Shown in pieces: positions 1 to 8,076 of a DNA stretch of 64,000 nucleotides. Under the pieces are notes generated by a model. That model searched no databases. It was not told the DNA's origin and saw only the letters and a program-made list of their open reading frames with translations. The stretch's first letter is position 1; every line of letters starts with the position of its first letter. This DNA comes from Bradyrhizobium sp. SK17 (GTDB taxonomy: Bacteria > Pseudomonadota > Alphaproteobacteria > Rhizobiales > Xanthobacteraceae). The position numbers and the translations under genes are program-made. The stretch covers positions 930,001 to 994,000 of the forward strand of contig NZ_CP025113.1 in NCBI RefSeq assembly GCF_002831585.1. Reading direction: 5' to 3'.

Positions 1-410
1 CGATCACGCCGAGAAACAGGGTGGGAACGACCGCGGTGAACTGCACCGTCGAGGTGACGACGCTGCCGGTCTTGGTCATGGTCGGCGTCACGCTGGTCAC
101 GGTGAAGCCGCTCTGGTTCAGGACATTGCCGTTGAAGATGTTGGTCGCATCGGCCTGGCCGGCCGCGATCGGGCCGTCCGAGGTCATGGCGCCGGCGGCG
201 ATGAAGCCGGGCGACGACTTGGAAACCGATCCGACGCTCGCGGCGTCGGCAGCGGACAACAACTTGCTGCGGATCTGGTTGGCCCGGGAATAGTCGACCG
301 CGCATCCGACGGCGACGACGAGCGGCAGCACGGCGAGGCCAAACGTCATCGCGATGTTGCCGGAGCGATCGCGGCGGAAACGGCTGATAGCCCGGATCAA
401 GATGCGCATG
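1..410 (-). CDS. TadE/TadG-like pilus assembly protein, N-terminal part (cut by window edge)
   Basis: The frame opens at ATG 410-408 and runs off the left edge after 136 codons with no stop. The first 16 residues are basic (RAISRFRRDRSGNIAM), followed by one hydrophobic segment at about residues 20-40 that ends in a VDYSRA-type sequence. This layout is typical of TadE/TadG-like proteins of the Flp/Tad pilus system, which are anchored in the inner membrane by one N-terminal helix with the rest facing the periplasm. TadG-like proteins often carry a C-terminal von Willebrand A domain, but that part lies outside the window. The gene is divergent from mutT. The family is recognised from the N-terminus only. 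Confidence 0.72.
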
Positions 411-581
411 GTTATATCGGCAAAGAATATGATGGACACATAACGTGACACTTCACCCTGCCGGCTGCGAATTAAGGCAGGCTTATCGCGATCGCAGAAA
501 AACACTCGGACACAAATCGTTTGGCCCGGAGCGCTTTGCTGGTTAATGAAACCTGAAGATCGAGAAGGAAGTCCTCACCGC

Positions 582-992
582 ATGACTGACATCAAGCTGA
601 CCCTCGTCGTCGCCTGCGCGCTGGTCGACGCCGACAAGCGCGTGCTGCTGGCGCAGCGCCCCGAAGGCAAGGCGCTGGCCGGCCTGTGGGAATTCCCGGG
701 CGGCAAGATCGAGCCGGGCGAGCGGCCGGAGCAGACCCTGATCCGCGAGCTGCACGAGGAGATCGGCGTCACCGTGGCCGAGCCGTGCCTCGCGCCGCTG
801 ACCTTCGCGAGCCACGCCTACGAGACCTTCCATCTGCTGATGCCGCTCTACATCTGCCGCCGCTGGGAGGGCATCGCGGTGGCGCGCGAGGGCCAGAACC
901 TCGCCTGGGTGCGGGCCAACAAACTGCGCGACTACCCGATGCCGCCCGCCGACATCCCGCTGCTGCCGCATCTGATCGATCTGCTGCTATGA
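582..992 (+). CDS. mutT: NUDIX hydrolase, MutT-type 8-oxo-dGTP diphosphatase
   Basis: The 136-residue protein has a complete Nudix box, with GGKIEPGE followed seven residues later by REL and HEEIGV, the metal-binding helix of the family. MutT proteins hydrolyse oxidised nucleotides such as 8-oxo-dGTP and so prevent A:T to C:G transversions. Length and the WEFPGGK start of the box match MutT closely. I start at ATG 582 (MTDIKLTL) because a GAAGGAAG ribosome site lies just before it; an ATG at 546 in the same frame adds 12 residues that do not look like family sequence. The gene stands alone and is divergent from the pilus gene. Confidence 0.88.
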   Translation: MTDIKLTLVVACALVDADKRVLLAQRPEGKALAGLWEFPGGKIEPGERPEQTLIRELHEEIGVTVAEPCLAPLTFASHAYETFHLLMPLYICRRWEGIAVAREGQNLAWVRANKLRDYPMPPADIPLLPHLIDLLL

Positions 993-1404
993 TCTTCTCC
1001 CTCGCGAGAGAGGCGCATTGCCGGAATATCGAAAACAACCCCATGCAAAGCAGTCGGCGGTGGCCGGCGTTCGACCAGGCGACTTGACACGTCGGGCAAC
1101 TCACCGGCACAATTCCATTATTCCGAAATGGTGGCAGGCCGCCATCGCATCTGATGTGGTTTCGCCGGCGCGCATCAAGCGGCACCGACCGTAAGGGACA
1201 CACTGTGGACGGGCTCCCTCCCCCTTGCGGGGGAGGGCTGGGGAGAGGGGTGCCACGCGGCGCGCTCTCTCAGCATGCATCTTGAAGACGGGCTCAGAAT
1301 TGCAAAAGCGATGATCACACTGATATCTCGCCCGGGGCTACCCCTCTCCCCAACCCTCTCCCGCAAGGGGAGAGGGAGCCCGAGCCGCGTGCTTACCCTA
1401 CGCC
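993..1404. other. Intergenic stretch with a pair of inverted GC-rich repeats
   Basis: This 412-base gap between mutT and the convergent methyltransferase gene holds no convincing coding frame. Its main content is the pair of inverted repeat arms listed separately. The segment 1013-1200 shows no gene, RNA or terminator that I can recognise. Confidence 0.6.
1211..1381. repeat. Inverted repeat of the ctctcccc/ggggagag type (family D)
   Basis: The arm at 1211-1254 (starting gggctccctccccctt) and the arm at 1336-1381 are near-perfect reverse complements of each other, and each arm also folds on a short GC stem around ttgcggg. The arms are 81 bases apart. Related elements occur at 34659-34806 and 60028-60182, always between genes. 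This is a bacterial interspersed palindromic element; no coding function is visible. Confidence 0.8.
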
Positions 1405-2247
1405 TCAGCGCTTCACCTGCTTCACCGCCGCCTCCAGACTGGCCTTCGCCGAGCCAGGCCGCAGCGGCTTCGGCTGGCTGTCGTGCGGCGCCCAGCCGGA
1501 GAGCCAGACGATGTCGAAGGTGGCGCGGATGCGGCCGTCGGGATCGGCGAAGCGTTCGCCGTAGATCTGCGCCATGCGCAGCATGGTGGCGCGGCGGGTC
1601 GGGGTGTGGCGGCGCTCGCGCAGCACGTTGGTGGCGCCCATCCGCCTGAGGTCGGCCATCAGTGCGAACGCGCTCGAATAACGCACCACGACGCGGTCGA
1701 CATCGGTGACCGGCAGCGCGAAGCCGGCGCGCTGCAACAACGCGCCGATGTCGCGCAGATCGGCGAACGGCGCGACGCGCGGCGACACCCCGCCTTCGCA
1801 TTCTGCTTCCGCCGCGGCAAAACTCTGCCTGAGCTCAGTCAGCGTATCGCCGCCGAGCATCGCCGCCAGCAGCAGTCCGTCCGGCTTCAGCGCGCGACGG
1901 ATCTGCGCCAGCACGCCCGGCAGATCATTGACGAACTGGAAAGCCAGTGCGGAGACCGCGAGGTCGAGCGACTCCGGTGCCAGGCCGGTCGCTTCCATCT
2001 CGGCGAACGCGACCGCATCGACCGAGGCGACACGCTTGCGCACGGCGTCCGCGAGCCCGTCGCCCGGTGTCCAGATATCGGCCGCCGCCGAGAAGCTGCG
2101 CGATACCGCCTGCAACCGGTCAGCCAGGTCCTCCGTGGCGCGCTCGAGCAGGAACGTCGCCGCCCCCTCACGCCGTGCCCGCGCCAGCCGCGCGCCGAGC
2201 AAGGCGCGGTCGAACAGGATGGGGGCTGAGGCCGGGGTGGTTGCCAT
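1405..2247 (-). CDS. SAM-dependent methyltransferase-fold protein, BioC/NDUFAF5-like
   Basis: A 280-residue protein with the class I methyltransferase fold. The N-terminus (LFDRALLGARLARAR, FLLERATEDLADRL) is characteristic of the alphaproteobacterial and mitochondrial NDUFAF5 group, which in eukaryotes modifies an arginine of a complex I subunit during assembly. The motif around SALAFQFVNDLPG and the ALKPDGLLLAAMLGG strand fit motifs II-III. A role in respiratory complex I assembly is plausible from family knowledge, but the bacterial function is unproven. It is divergent from comF, with 77 bases between the starts. Confidence 0.75.
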   Translation of the reverse strand: MATTPASAPILFDRALLGARLARARREGAATFLLERATEDLADRLQAVSRSFSAAADIWTPGDGLADAVRKRVASVDAVAFAEMEATGLAPESLDLAVSALAFQFVNDLPGVLAQIRRALKPDGLLLAAMLGGDTLTELRQSFAAAEAECEGGVSPRVAPFADLRDIGALLQRAGFALPVTDVDRVVVRYSSAFALMADLRRMGATNVLRERRHTPTRRATMLRMAQIYGERFADPDGRIRATFDIVWLSGWAPHDSQPKPLRPGSAKASLEAAVKQVKR

Positions 2248-2324
2248 GCCGGCTGGTTACGCCGGACCGCCGCCGCAGGCAATGCGCCTTGAGCCCGCGT
2301 TGCGCAAACGCTAGCCTTCGTGTC

Positions 2325-3134
2325 ATGGACGCCGAGGCATCACCGACACGCTCCATTACCGGTCACGTCCAGCGCGCGCTCGGCGCGGTCGGCGGCGCCT
2401 GGTTGCGCACCGCGCGGCTGGCGCTCGATATCGCACTGCCGACGCTGTGCGTGTCCTGCCGCGAGCCGGTCCATGGCGAGGGGGTGTGCGCGGCCTGCTG
2501 GGCCAAATTGTCGTTCATCGCGCCGCCTTTCTGTCCGCGGCTCGGCATCCCCTTTGTCTACGATCCCGGGCCGGAGCTGTTGTCGATGGAGGCGATCGCC
2601 AATCCGCCGGCCTACCAGCGTGCGCGCGCCGCGGTGCGCTATGACGATATCGCCCGTACCCTGGTGCATGCATTGAAATACCAGGATCGCACCGATCTGG
2701 CGCCGACAATGGGCCACTGGATGGCGCGGGCGGGGAAGGAATTGCTCGACGGCGCCGACATGCTGGTTCCGGTTCCGCTGCACTGGCGGCGCGGCTGGAG
2801 CCGGCGCTACAACCAGTCCGGCGCGCTGGCCAAGACGATCGCCCGCCACAGCGGCGTCAAAATGGTCTCCGAGGCGTTGCGACGCACCCGCGCCACCGAG
2901 CAGCAGATCGGGCTGTCTCGCAAGGACCGCGCCAGCAATGTGCAGGGCGCATTCAGGGTCGCCGATGAACGCAAGGCTGACATCCAGGGCCGCCGCGTCA
3001 TTCTGGTCGACGACGTCCTGACCTCGGGTGCTACAGTGGATGCCTGCGCGCGGGCGCTGCTGCGGGCCAAGGCGGCTCAAGTCGACGTGCTGGTGTTCGC
3101 CCGGGTTGTCGATACCCACCGTGCTCCCATATAA
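2325..3134 (+). CDS. comF: ComF family protein (phosphoribosyltransferase fold)
   Basis: A 269-residue ComF-type protein. An N-terminal zinc ribbon has the pairs CVSC and CAAC at about residues 42-60, and the C-terminal half is a phosphoribosyltransferase domain with the PRPP loop VILVDDVLTSGAT. VPVPLHWRRGWSRRYNQS is the typical central ComF motif. ComF-type proteins are linked to DNA uptake in competent bacteria, but the role in Rhizobiales is unknown. I start at ATG 2325 (MDAEASP); the open frame extends further upstream without family sequence. It is the first gene of a run with grxC, a nitrilase-family gene and a DUF1178 gene. Confidence 0.85.
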   Translation: MDAEASPTRSITGHVQRALGAVGGAWLRTARLALDIALPTLCVSCREPVHGEGVCAACWAKLSFIAPPFCPRLGIPFVYDPGPELLSMEAIANPPAYQRARAAVRYDDIARTLVHALKYQDRTDLAPTMGHWMARAGKELLDGADMLVPVPLHWRRGWSRRYNQSGALAKTIARHSGVKMVSEALRRTRATEQQIGLSRKDRASNVQGAFRVADERKADIQGRRVILVDDVLTSGATVDACARALLRAKAAQVDVLVFARVVDTHRAPI

Positions 3135-3163
3135 TCTGTCATTCTGGTTCAACCGAGCACACC

Positions 3164-3436
3164 ATGACCGCTGCCATCGAAATCTACACCCGCCCGGGCT
3201 GCGGTTATTGCACCGCGGCCAAATCGCTTTTGACGCGCAAGAACGCCGCGTTCACCGAATTGAACGTCGCCAGCAACCCGGCCTACCGCGACGAGATGTA
3301 CGATCGCGCCGGCGGCGGGGCGACCTTCCCGCAGATCTTCATCGGCAAGACCCATGTCGGCGGCTGCGACGAGCTCTATGCGCTCGACCGCGAGGGCAAG
3401 CTCGACGGCCTGCTCAGCAACGGAGGCGGCGCCTGA
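3164..3436 (+). CDS. grxC: Glutaredoxin 3 (dithiol, CGYC)
   Basis: A 90-residue glutaredoxin with active site CGYC at residues 13-16 (YTRPGCGYC), the cis-proline segment GATFPQIFIG and the GGCDEL glutathione-binding motif near the C-terminus. It reduces disulfides with glutathione in the cytoplasm. The length is that of a single-domain GrxC. Its stop overlaps the start of the next gene by one base (TGATG), so the two are translationally coupled. That neighbour is a Nit-type amidase, which is of interest because deaminated glutathione is a known Nit1 substrate. Confidence 0.93.
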   Translation: MTAAIEIYTRPGCGYCTAAKSLLTRKNAAFTELNVASNPAYRDEMYDRAGGGATFPQIFIGKTHVGGCDELYALDREGKLDGLLSNGGGA

Positions 3437-4314
3437 TGAGCACGGAGAACAAGTTCACCGCGGCGATGGTGCAGATGCGCACCGGATTGCTGCCGGAGCC
3501 GAGCCTCGAGCAGGGCACGAAGCTGATCCGCGAGGCGGCGGCGCAGGGCGCCAAATACGTGCTGACGCCTGAAGTCAGCAACATGATGCAGTTGAACCGC
3601 AAGGCGCTGTTCGAGCACCTGGCGGGCGAAGAGGACGACAAGTCGCTCAAGGCCTATCGCGCGCTGGCCGCGGAACTGAAGATCCACCTGCATATCGGGT
3701 CGCTGGCGCTGCGCTATTCGCCGGAGAAGGCGGTCAACCGCTCGTTCCTGATCGGGCCCGAGGGCAACGTGCTCGCGAGCTACGACAAGATCCACATGTT
3801 CGACATCGACCTGCCCGGCGGCGAAAGCTATCGCGAATCGGCCAATTACCAGCCCGGCGAGACCGCCGTGATCTCCGACCTGCCCTGGGGCCGGATCGGC
3901 TTGACGATCTGCTACGACGTGCGCTTCCCGGCGCTGTATCGCGCACTGGCCGAGGCGGGAGCTTCCTTCCTCACCGTTCCCTCAGCCTTCACCCGCAAGA
4001 CCGGCGAAGCGCACTGGCACACTTTGCTGCGCGCCCGCGCCATCGAGACCGGCTGCTTCGTGTTCGCCGCGGCCCAGGCCGGCCTGCACGAGAACAAGCG
4101 CGAGACCTTCGGGCACTCGCTGATCGTCGACCCCTGGGGCGAGATCCTCGCCGAGGGTGGCGTCGAGCCGGGCGTGTTCCTGGCCGAGATCGATCCCGCC
4201 AAGGTCGAAACCGCGCGCAAGACCATCCCCTCGCTTCAGCACGGGCGGCGATTTGGCATCGCCGACCCCAAGGCCGGCCCGGAGCATCTGCACCTCGTCC
4301 GGGGCTCGGCATGA
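3436..4314 (+). CDS. Carbon-nitrogen hydrolase, Nit1/Nit2-like omega-amidase family
   Basis: A 292-residue nitrilase-superfamily amidase. The expected Glu-Lys-Cys triad is visible: E46 in LTPEVSN, K118 in SYDKIHMFD and C159 in LTICYDVRFPALYR. The CYDVRFP sequence around the nucleophile is the hallmark of the Nit branch. Members include Nit1, which hydrolyses deaminated glutathione, and Nit2, an omega-amidase. Its position directly after glutaredoxin, with a one-base overlap, favours the Nit1-type repair role (inference). I chose ATG 3436 over the long upstream extension in this frame because it overlaps the grxC stop and begins the conserved strand KFTAAMVQM. Confidence 0.85.
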   Translation: MSTENKFTAAMVQMRTGLLPEPSLEQGTKLIREAAAQGAKYVLTPEVSNMMQLNRKALFEHLAGEEDDKSLKAYRALAAELKIHLHIGSLALRYSPEKAVNRSFLIGPEGNVLASYDKIHMFDIDLPGGESYRESANYQPGETAVISDLPWGRIGLTICYDVRFPALYRALAEAGASFLTVPSAFTRKTGEAHWHTLLRARAIETGCFVFAAAQAGLHENKRETFGHSLIVDPWGEILAEGGVEPGVFLAEIDPAKVETARKTIPSLQHGRRFGIADPKAGPEHLHLVRGSA

Positions 4315-4781
4315 TCCGCTACACGCTGCGCTGCGAGCGCGGCCATCAGTTCGAGAGCTGGTTCCAGAGCTCCTCGGCCTATGAGTCGCAGGAGCGGCGT
4401 CACCTGATCAACTGCCCGGCCTGCGGCTCGGCCGAGATCGAGCGCGCGATCATGGCGCCGCAGATCGTCAGCAAGAAGGGCCGCGAACCGGCCCAGCCGC
4501 AGCCTGCCGCGCCGGTCGAGGCGACCGCCACTGAATCGACGTCGCTGATGATGGCGCAGGAGCGTGAGCTGCGCAGCAAGCTGAAGGAGCTGCGCGACCA
4601 CATCGTCAAGAACGCCGACAATGTCGGCGAACGCTTCCCCAATGAGGCGCGCAAGATGCATTACGGCGACATCGAGCATCGGCCGATCTATGGCGAGGCC
4701 TCGCCCGAGGAGGCGCGCGCGCTGGTCGACGAGGGCGTCGAGGTGTCGCCGTTGCCGACGCTGCCGGAAGACCGGAATTGA
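4311..4781 (+). CDS. DUF1178 family protein
   Basis: A 156-residue protein that begins MIRYTLRCERGHQFESWFQ, typical of DUF1178. It has a CPACGS zinc-ribbon-like pair near residue 35 and an early Cys at residue 8, suggesting metal binding, followed by a charged helical region and a conserved C-terminal block (YGDIEHRPIYGEAS). It overlaps the amidase gene by four bases (ATGA) and is the last gene of the comF-grxC-nitrilase run. Its function is unknown. In alphaproteobacteria it often follows the same partners, which argues for a shared process. Confidence 0.85.
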   Translation: MIRYTLRCERGHQFESWFQSSSAYESQERRHLINCPACGSAEIERAIMAPQIVSKKGREPAQPQPAAPVEATATESTSLMMAQERELRSKLKELRDHIVKNADNVGERFPNEARKMHYGDIEHRPIYGEASPEEARALVDEGVEVSPLPTLPEDRN

Positions 4782-4790
4782 CCTGCTTCC

Positions 4791-4915
4791 GTCATTCCCG
4801 GTGCGCAATTGCACACCTGGGGGCTCGCCCCTTGGCGCGAGCCCGGAATCCATTCCAGCGCTGGACTTGCGGCCCGATGGATTCCGGGCTCGCGCTTCGC
4901 GCGCCCCGGAATGAC
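4791..4915. repeat. Palindromic intergenic repeat, family A copy 1
   Basis: The outer arms read gtcattcccggtgcgc at the left and gcgccccggaatgac at the right, with inner segments around ggaatccat and atggattccgggctcgcg that also pair. The whole element can fold into one long hairpin. Other copies lie at 10805-10904, 53286-53386 and 58452-58552. Confidence 0.85.
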
Positions 4916-4928
4916 GGGCGAGAGTGAC

Positions 4929-5369
4929 ATGACCCCCGAGACATCCTCCTCCTGGCAGGTGTGGGCGTTTCTGTCCGCCGTGTTCGCGGCATTGACTGCG
5001 ATCTTCGCCAAGGTCGGCGTCGAAGGCATCAACTCCGATCTCGCCACCCTGATCCGCACCGTGATCGTGCTGATCACACTGTCGGCGATCCTGTTCGCGA
5101 CCGGGCAATTCACCCAGTCCGGCCCGATCTCGGGCAAGAGCTGGCTGTTCCTGCTGCTGTCCGGGCTCGGCACCGGTGCATCGTGGATCTGCTATTTCCG
5201 CGCCCTCAAGCTGGGTCCCGCCACGCTGGTCGCACCGATCGACAAGCTCAGCGTGGTGCTGGTGGCGCTGTTCGGCGCCACCTTCCTCGGCGAACGCCCG
5301 TCGGCCTATGGCTGGATCGGGATTGCGCTGATCTCCGCCGGCGCGGTGCTGATCGCGGTCAAGGGCTAA
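4929..5369 (+). CDS. Half-size EamA/DMT-type membrane protein
   Basis: A 146-residue protein with about five hydrophobic helices, half the size of a standard ten-helix EamA transporter. The final part GPATLVAPIDKLSVVLVALFGATFLGERPS is the conserved EamA signature with the LGE motif. Such five-helix proteins are thought to work as dimers. Start chosen at ATG 4929 (MTPETSSS); the frame extends upstream only through the palindromic repeat. It is convergent with a full-length EamA gene. The substrate is unknown. Confidence 0.8.
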   Translation: MTPETSSSWQVWAFLSAVFAALTAIFAKVGVEGINSDLATLIRTVIVLITLSAILFATGQFTQSGPISGKSWLFLLLSGLGTGASWICYFRALKLGPATLVAPIDKLSVVLVALFGATFLGERPSAYGWIGIALISAGAVLIAVKG

Positions 5370-5370
5370 A

Positions 5371-5414
5371 GCGCTTTCAAGCGAAGTGGGCACCGGTTCG
5401 CGTGAAGAAAGCGC
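5371..5414. repeat. Short inverted repeat between convergent transporter genes
   Basis: The sequence starts with gcgctttc and ends with gaaagcgc, an 8-base inverted pair around caccggttcgcgtgaa. The gcgctttcaagcgaagtgg wording is a common intergenic motif of Bradyrhizobium genomes as far as I recall. It lies between the stops of the two convergent EamA genes and could also act as a bidirectional terminator, though no T-run is present. Confidence 0.5.
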
Positions 5415-5427
5415 GTCAAACAAGAGC

Positions 5428-6327
5428 CTAAGCGGCGATCAGCAGCGCGACGCCGACCACAATCAGCACGATGCCAACAAGTTCACGCAGCGAGAATGGC
5501 TGCTTGAGCGAGAAATACGCGACGCCCTGCGCGAACAGCACCTCGATCAGCGCCAGCGTGCGCACATTGGCCGCGGCAGTGAGCGCGAACGCCAGGAACC
5601 AGAACTGCGACGAGAACGCGCCCATGAAGCCCGCGAACAGCGAGGGCCGCCACAGCGCAAGGATCGACTTCAGCACGTCGGGCGCACGCAGCAACAGATA
5701 AACCGACAGGATCAGCGTCTGGACGAACAGGCTCCACATCAGCGTGTAGGAGGCCGCGGTCACGAACGAGACCCCGGGCACCGCGATGATGGCACCGCGG
5801 AAGCTCACCGCCGAGATCGCGAACACCGCGGCGGCGCCGAGGCCGAGCACGGTCGGGCGCAGATCGGCGAAGCTCTTCTGGCCGCCCGGCCGCAGCGCGG
5901 TGATGACGACGCCGACGGTCGCGATCACGATCGCGATCACCTTGGCGGTCGTCAGATGGTCGCCGAGGAAGACGAAGCCGAAGATCGCGGTCTGGATCGC
6001 CTCGGTCTTCATATAGGCCGTGGTGACCACGAAGGAGCGGTCGTTCATCGCCAGCAGCATGAAGCCGGTGCCGACGATCTGGCTGAGCGCGCCGGACAAC
6101 AGCCACGGCCAGAACGAGACCGCCGGCCACGGCACCCGATCGCCGGTTGCGACGATCGCGAGCGCGAAGAACACCACCGAGAACGGCAGGCCGAACAGGA
6201 AACGGATATTGGTGGCGCCCCAGGTGCCGAGCGGCCCGGTCAAGCTCCGCTGCATCGCATTGCGCGCCACCTGCCCGAACGCAGCGACGATGGTGAAGGG
6301 AATCCAGAGCGAGGCGAGCGTGAACAT
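5428..6327 (-). CDS. EamA family (DMT) transporter
   Basis: A 299-residue membrane protein with ten predicted helices in two EamA repeats, starting MFTLASLWIPFTIVAAFGQ. Each half ends in a helix with the family pattern; the sequence MKTEAIQTAIFGFVFLGD closes the first half and ALIEVLFAQGVAYFSLKQP the second. DMT proteins export or import small metabolites such as amino acids, but the substrate cannot be read from sequence. It is convergent with the half-size EamA gene. No regulator is adjacent. Confidence 0.82.
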   Translation of the reverse strand: MFTLASLWIPFTIVAAFGQVARNAMQRSLTGPLGTWGATNIRFLFGLPFSVVFFALAIVATGDRVPWPAVSFWPWLLSGALSQIVGTGFMLLAMNDRSFVVTTAYMKTEAIQTAIFGFVFLGDHLTTAKVIAIVIATVGVVITALRPGGQKSFADLRPTVLGLGAAAVFAISAVSFRGAIIAVPGVSFVTAASYTLMWSLFVQTLILSVYLLLRAPDVLKSILALWRPSLFAGFMGAFSSQFWFLAFALTAAANVRTLALIEVLFAQGVAYFSLKQPFSLRELVGIVLIVVGVALLIAA

Positions 6328-6496
6328 GCGGGATTAGGGAGAGCGGGCCGGGCGGGAAGTCACGCCGCACCCTGCCGGGCCCGCAGCAGCCGGTCAACCG
6401 GAACGGCGCAGGCCAGGATTGCAACCAGCTCCGCGATTCCAGCTTGAACAAGCCATTCGGCCCGCAGCAGAAGCTTGCACGGCAGGCCGTCAGGTT

Positions 6497-7015
6497 TCAG
6501 TCGACGCGCCGCCAGATCGAAACCGGCGTGTCACCATTCGCCCTGGGGGGCACGCGATAGCTCAACTCGTTGGCCTTCAACTCATAGAGTCGAACTTGGT
6601 CCGTGCCTTCCCAATTTGGAAACGACGATTTGGAGATGTGGAAAGCGAGGGTCCCTTTCGCAGTGTCGACGTCGACCTTGCCGAAATGCGAACTCACCCC
6701 GAGGACCGCTGCACGATATTCGGCTTCGGTTGCCTTCAGCTTGTCGCCCGTTGCAAAGGGCCGTCGCTCGCTGTCGAAGATTTGCAGCGAATAGCGTCCA
6801 TCGGCGTCGATGAACAACATGCCCCTGGGCGAGGGTCCATAATCATGTCCGCGGCTGCCATCGCGATGCAGCACATCGGCGGCGACCAGGGTCCAGGTCC
6901 CTGCCAGGGATGCCGCGGCATCGCGGCCGGCAGCCAGCACGCGACACGGTGCCGACACCGTCATGATGAGCGGCAGAGCGACGCAGACACCCCTCGTCAA
7001 TGCACTGAAGTTCAT
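6497..7015 (-). CDS. Secreted lipocalin-like domain protein
   Basis: A 172-residue protein with a cleavable signal peptide (hydrophobic residues about 9-25, likely cleavage after VLAAG). The mature part begins SLAGTWTLVAADVLHRDG and continues GMLFIDADGRYSLQIF, the pattern of the lipocalin-like domain Pfam calls Lipocalin_5: a beta-barrel with the GTW motif at its start. It is predicted to be periplasmic. The ligand is unknown. It stands alone between an EamA gene and a LysR gene on the same strand. Confidence 0.75.
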   Translation of the reverse strand: MNFSALTRGVCVALPLIMTVSAPCRVLAAGRDAAASLAGTWTLVAADVLHRDGSRGHDYGPSPRGMLFIDADGRYSLQIFDSERRPFATGDKLKATEAEYRAAVLGVSSHFGKVDVDTAKGTLAFHISKSSFPNWEGTDQVRLYELKANELSYRVPPRANGDTPVSIWRRVD

Positions 7016-7154
7016 GCAACGGCCCTTTCAGATCGTGGTTGCTTGCCGCCACGATAGAGGTCCCGTCACGCAATAAAATCCCGTTATTCTGATGCGAGAG
7101 TTCAGAAAAACTGGACGGTTGCAGGTTCGCCGTGCCGACAACGTCGCTCAGTTG

Positions 7155-8042
7155 TCAGGCGATGCCAGCCAGCCCGCGCTGCGGCTCGGCGAGATGTTCC
7201 TGCAACGTCCTACCGATGATCGACCGCAATCGCACCATGGCCGGCTCGAGCGTCCTGCCGGCGTCATGCAGACAAGCCTTGAGAGAAGGTGCCGGCAGCG
7301 GCGGCAATCCGGCTGTGCCGGGAAGCGCACACAATTGGTCGGGCAACGCGATCGCCGTCCGCAGCGTCACTCCGAGCCCGGCTTCGACCGCGGCCCAGAG
7401 CCCACGCAGGCTCGGACTGGTGAAGGCGATACGCCAGGCGATGCCGGCCTGATCGAGCGCGGCGATGGCGCGCTGACGGAAGAAGCAGGGCGCCTCATAG
7501 ACGGCGAGCGGCACCGGCTCCCCCTGCCCCCAGATCGGACCAGCCGAGGCGCTGCCGATCCAGACGAGCGGCAAGGTGGCCACGGGCTGCGCATCGGCGC
7601 GCGTGGCGTTGTCGAGCGCCAGCACGAGGTCGAGGTCACCGCCGTCGAGTTGCTGCAAGAGCCGCCGGTTGCGATCGACCACGGCCTCGATCCGGACCGC
7701 CGGATAGGCCTGCTTGAAGTAAGCCAGCGCGGCCGGCAGCCACACTTCGGCAAAATCGGCGGGCAATCCGAAACGGACAACGCCTTCGACGGCACGGCCG
7801 CGAAGCGCCTCGACCGCTTCGTCGTTCAGATCGAGGATGCGCTGCGCATAGCTCAATACGAGCTCGCCGGCTTCGGTGAGAGCCAGCCCCCGCCCCTGCT
7901 TGACGAACAGCGGTTCGCCTACTTGTTGTTCGAGCTTGTCGATCTGCTGGCTGACGGCCGATTGCGAGCGCCCGATTTGTGCTGCGGCCCGGCTGAAGCT
8001 GCCCAGCCGATATGCCGTGATCAGCGTCCGCAACACGTCCAT
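7155..8042 (-). CDS. LysR family transcriptional regulator
   Basis: A 295-residue LysR-type regulator. The N-terminal winged helix-turn-helix (residues 3-62; FSRAAAQIGRSQSAVSQQIDKLE) is clear, followed by the ligand-binding domain from about residue 90. LysR proteins commonly control a divergent gene, but here the upstream neighbour ubiG lies on the same strand, so the target is not evident. Length is normal for the family. It might act on the lipocalin-like gene downstream or on distant genes. Confidence 0.88.
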   Translation of the reverse strand: MDVLRTLITAYRLGSFSRAAAQIGRSQSAVSQQIDKLEQQVGEPLFVKQGRGLALTEAGELVLSYAQRILDLNDEAVEALRGRAVEGVVRFGLPADFAEVWLPAALAYFKQAYPAVRIEAVVDRNRRLLQQLDGGDLDLVLALDNATRADAQPVATLPLVWIGSASAGPIWGQGEPVPLAVYEAPCFFRQRAIAALDQAGIAWRIAFTSPSLRGLWAAVEAGLGVTLRTAIALPDQLCALPGTAGLPPLPAPSLKACLHDAGRTLEPAMVRLRSIIGRTLQEHLAEPQRGLAGIA

Positions 8043-8076
8043 ATCGAGATTGACGTGGCCTATCGTCCTGACCAGA

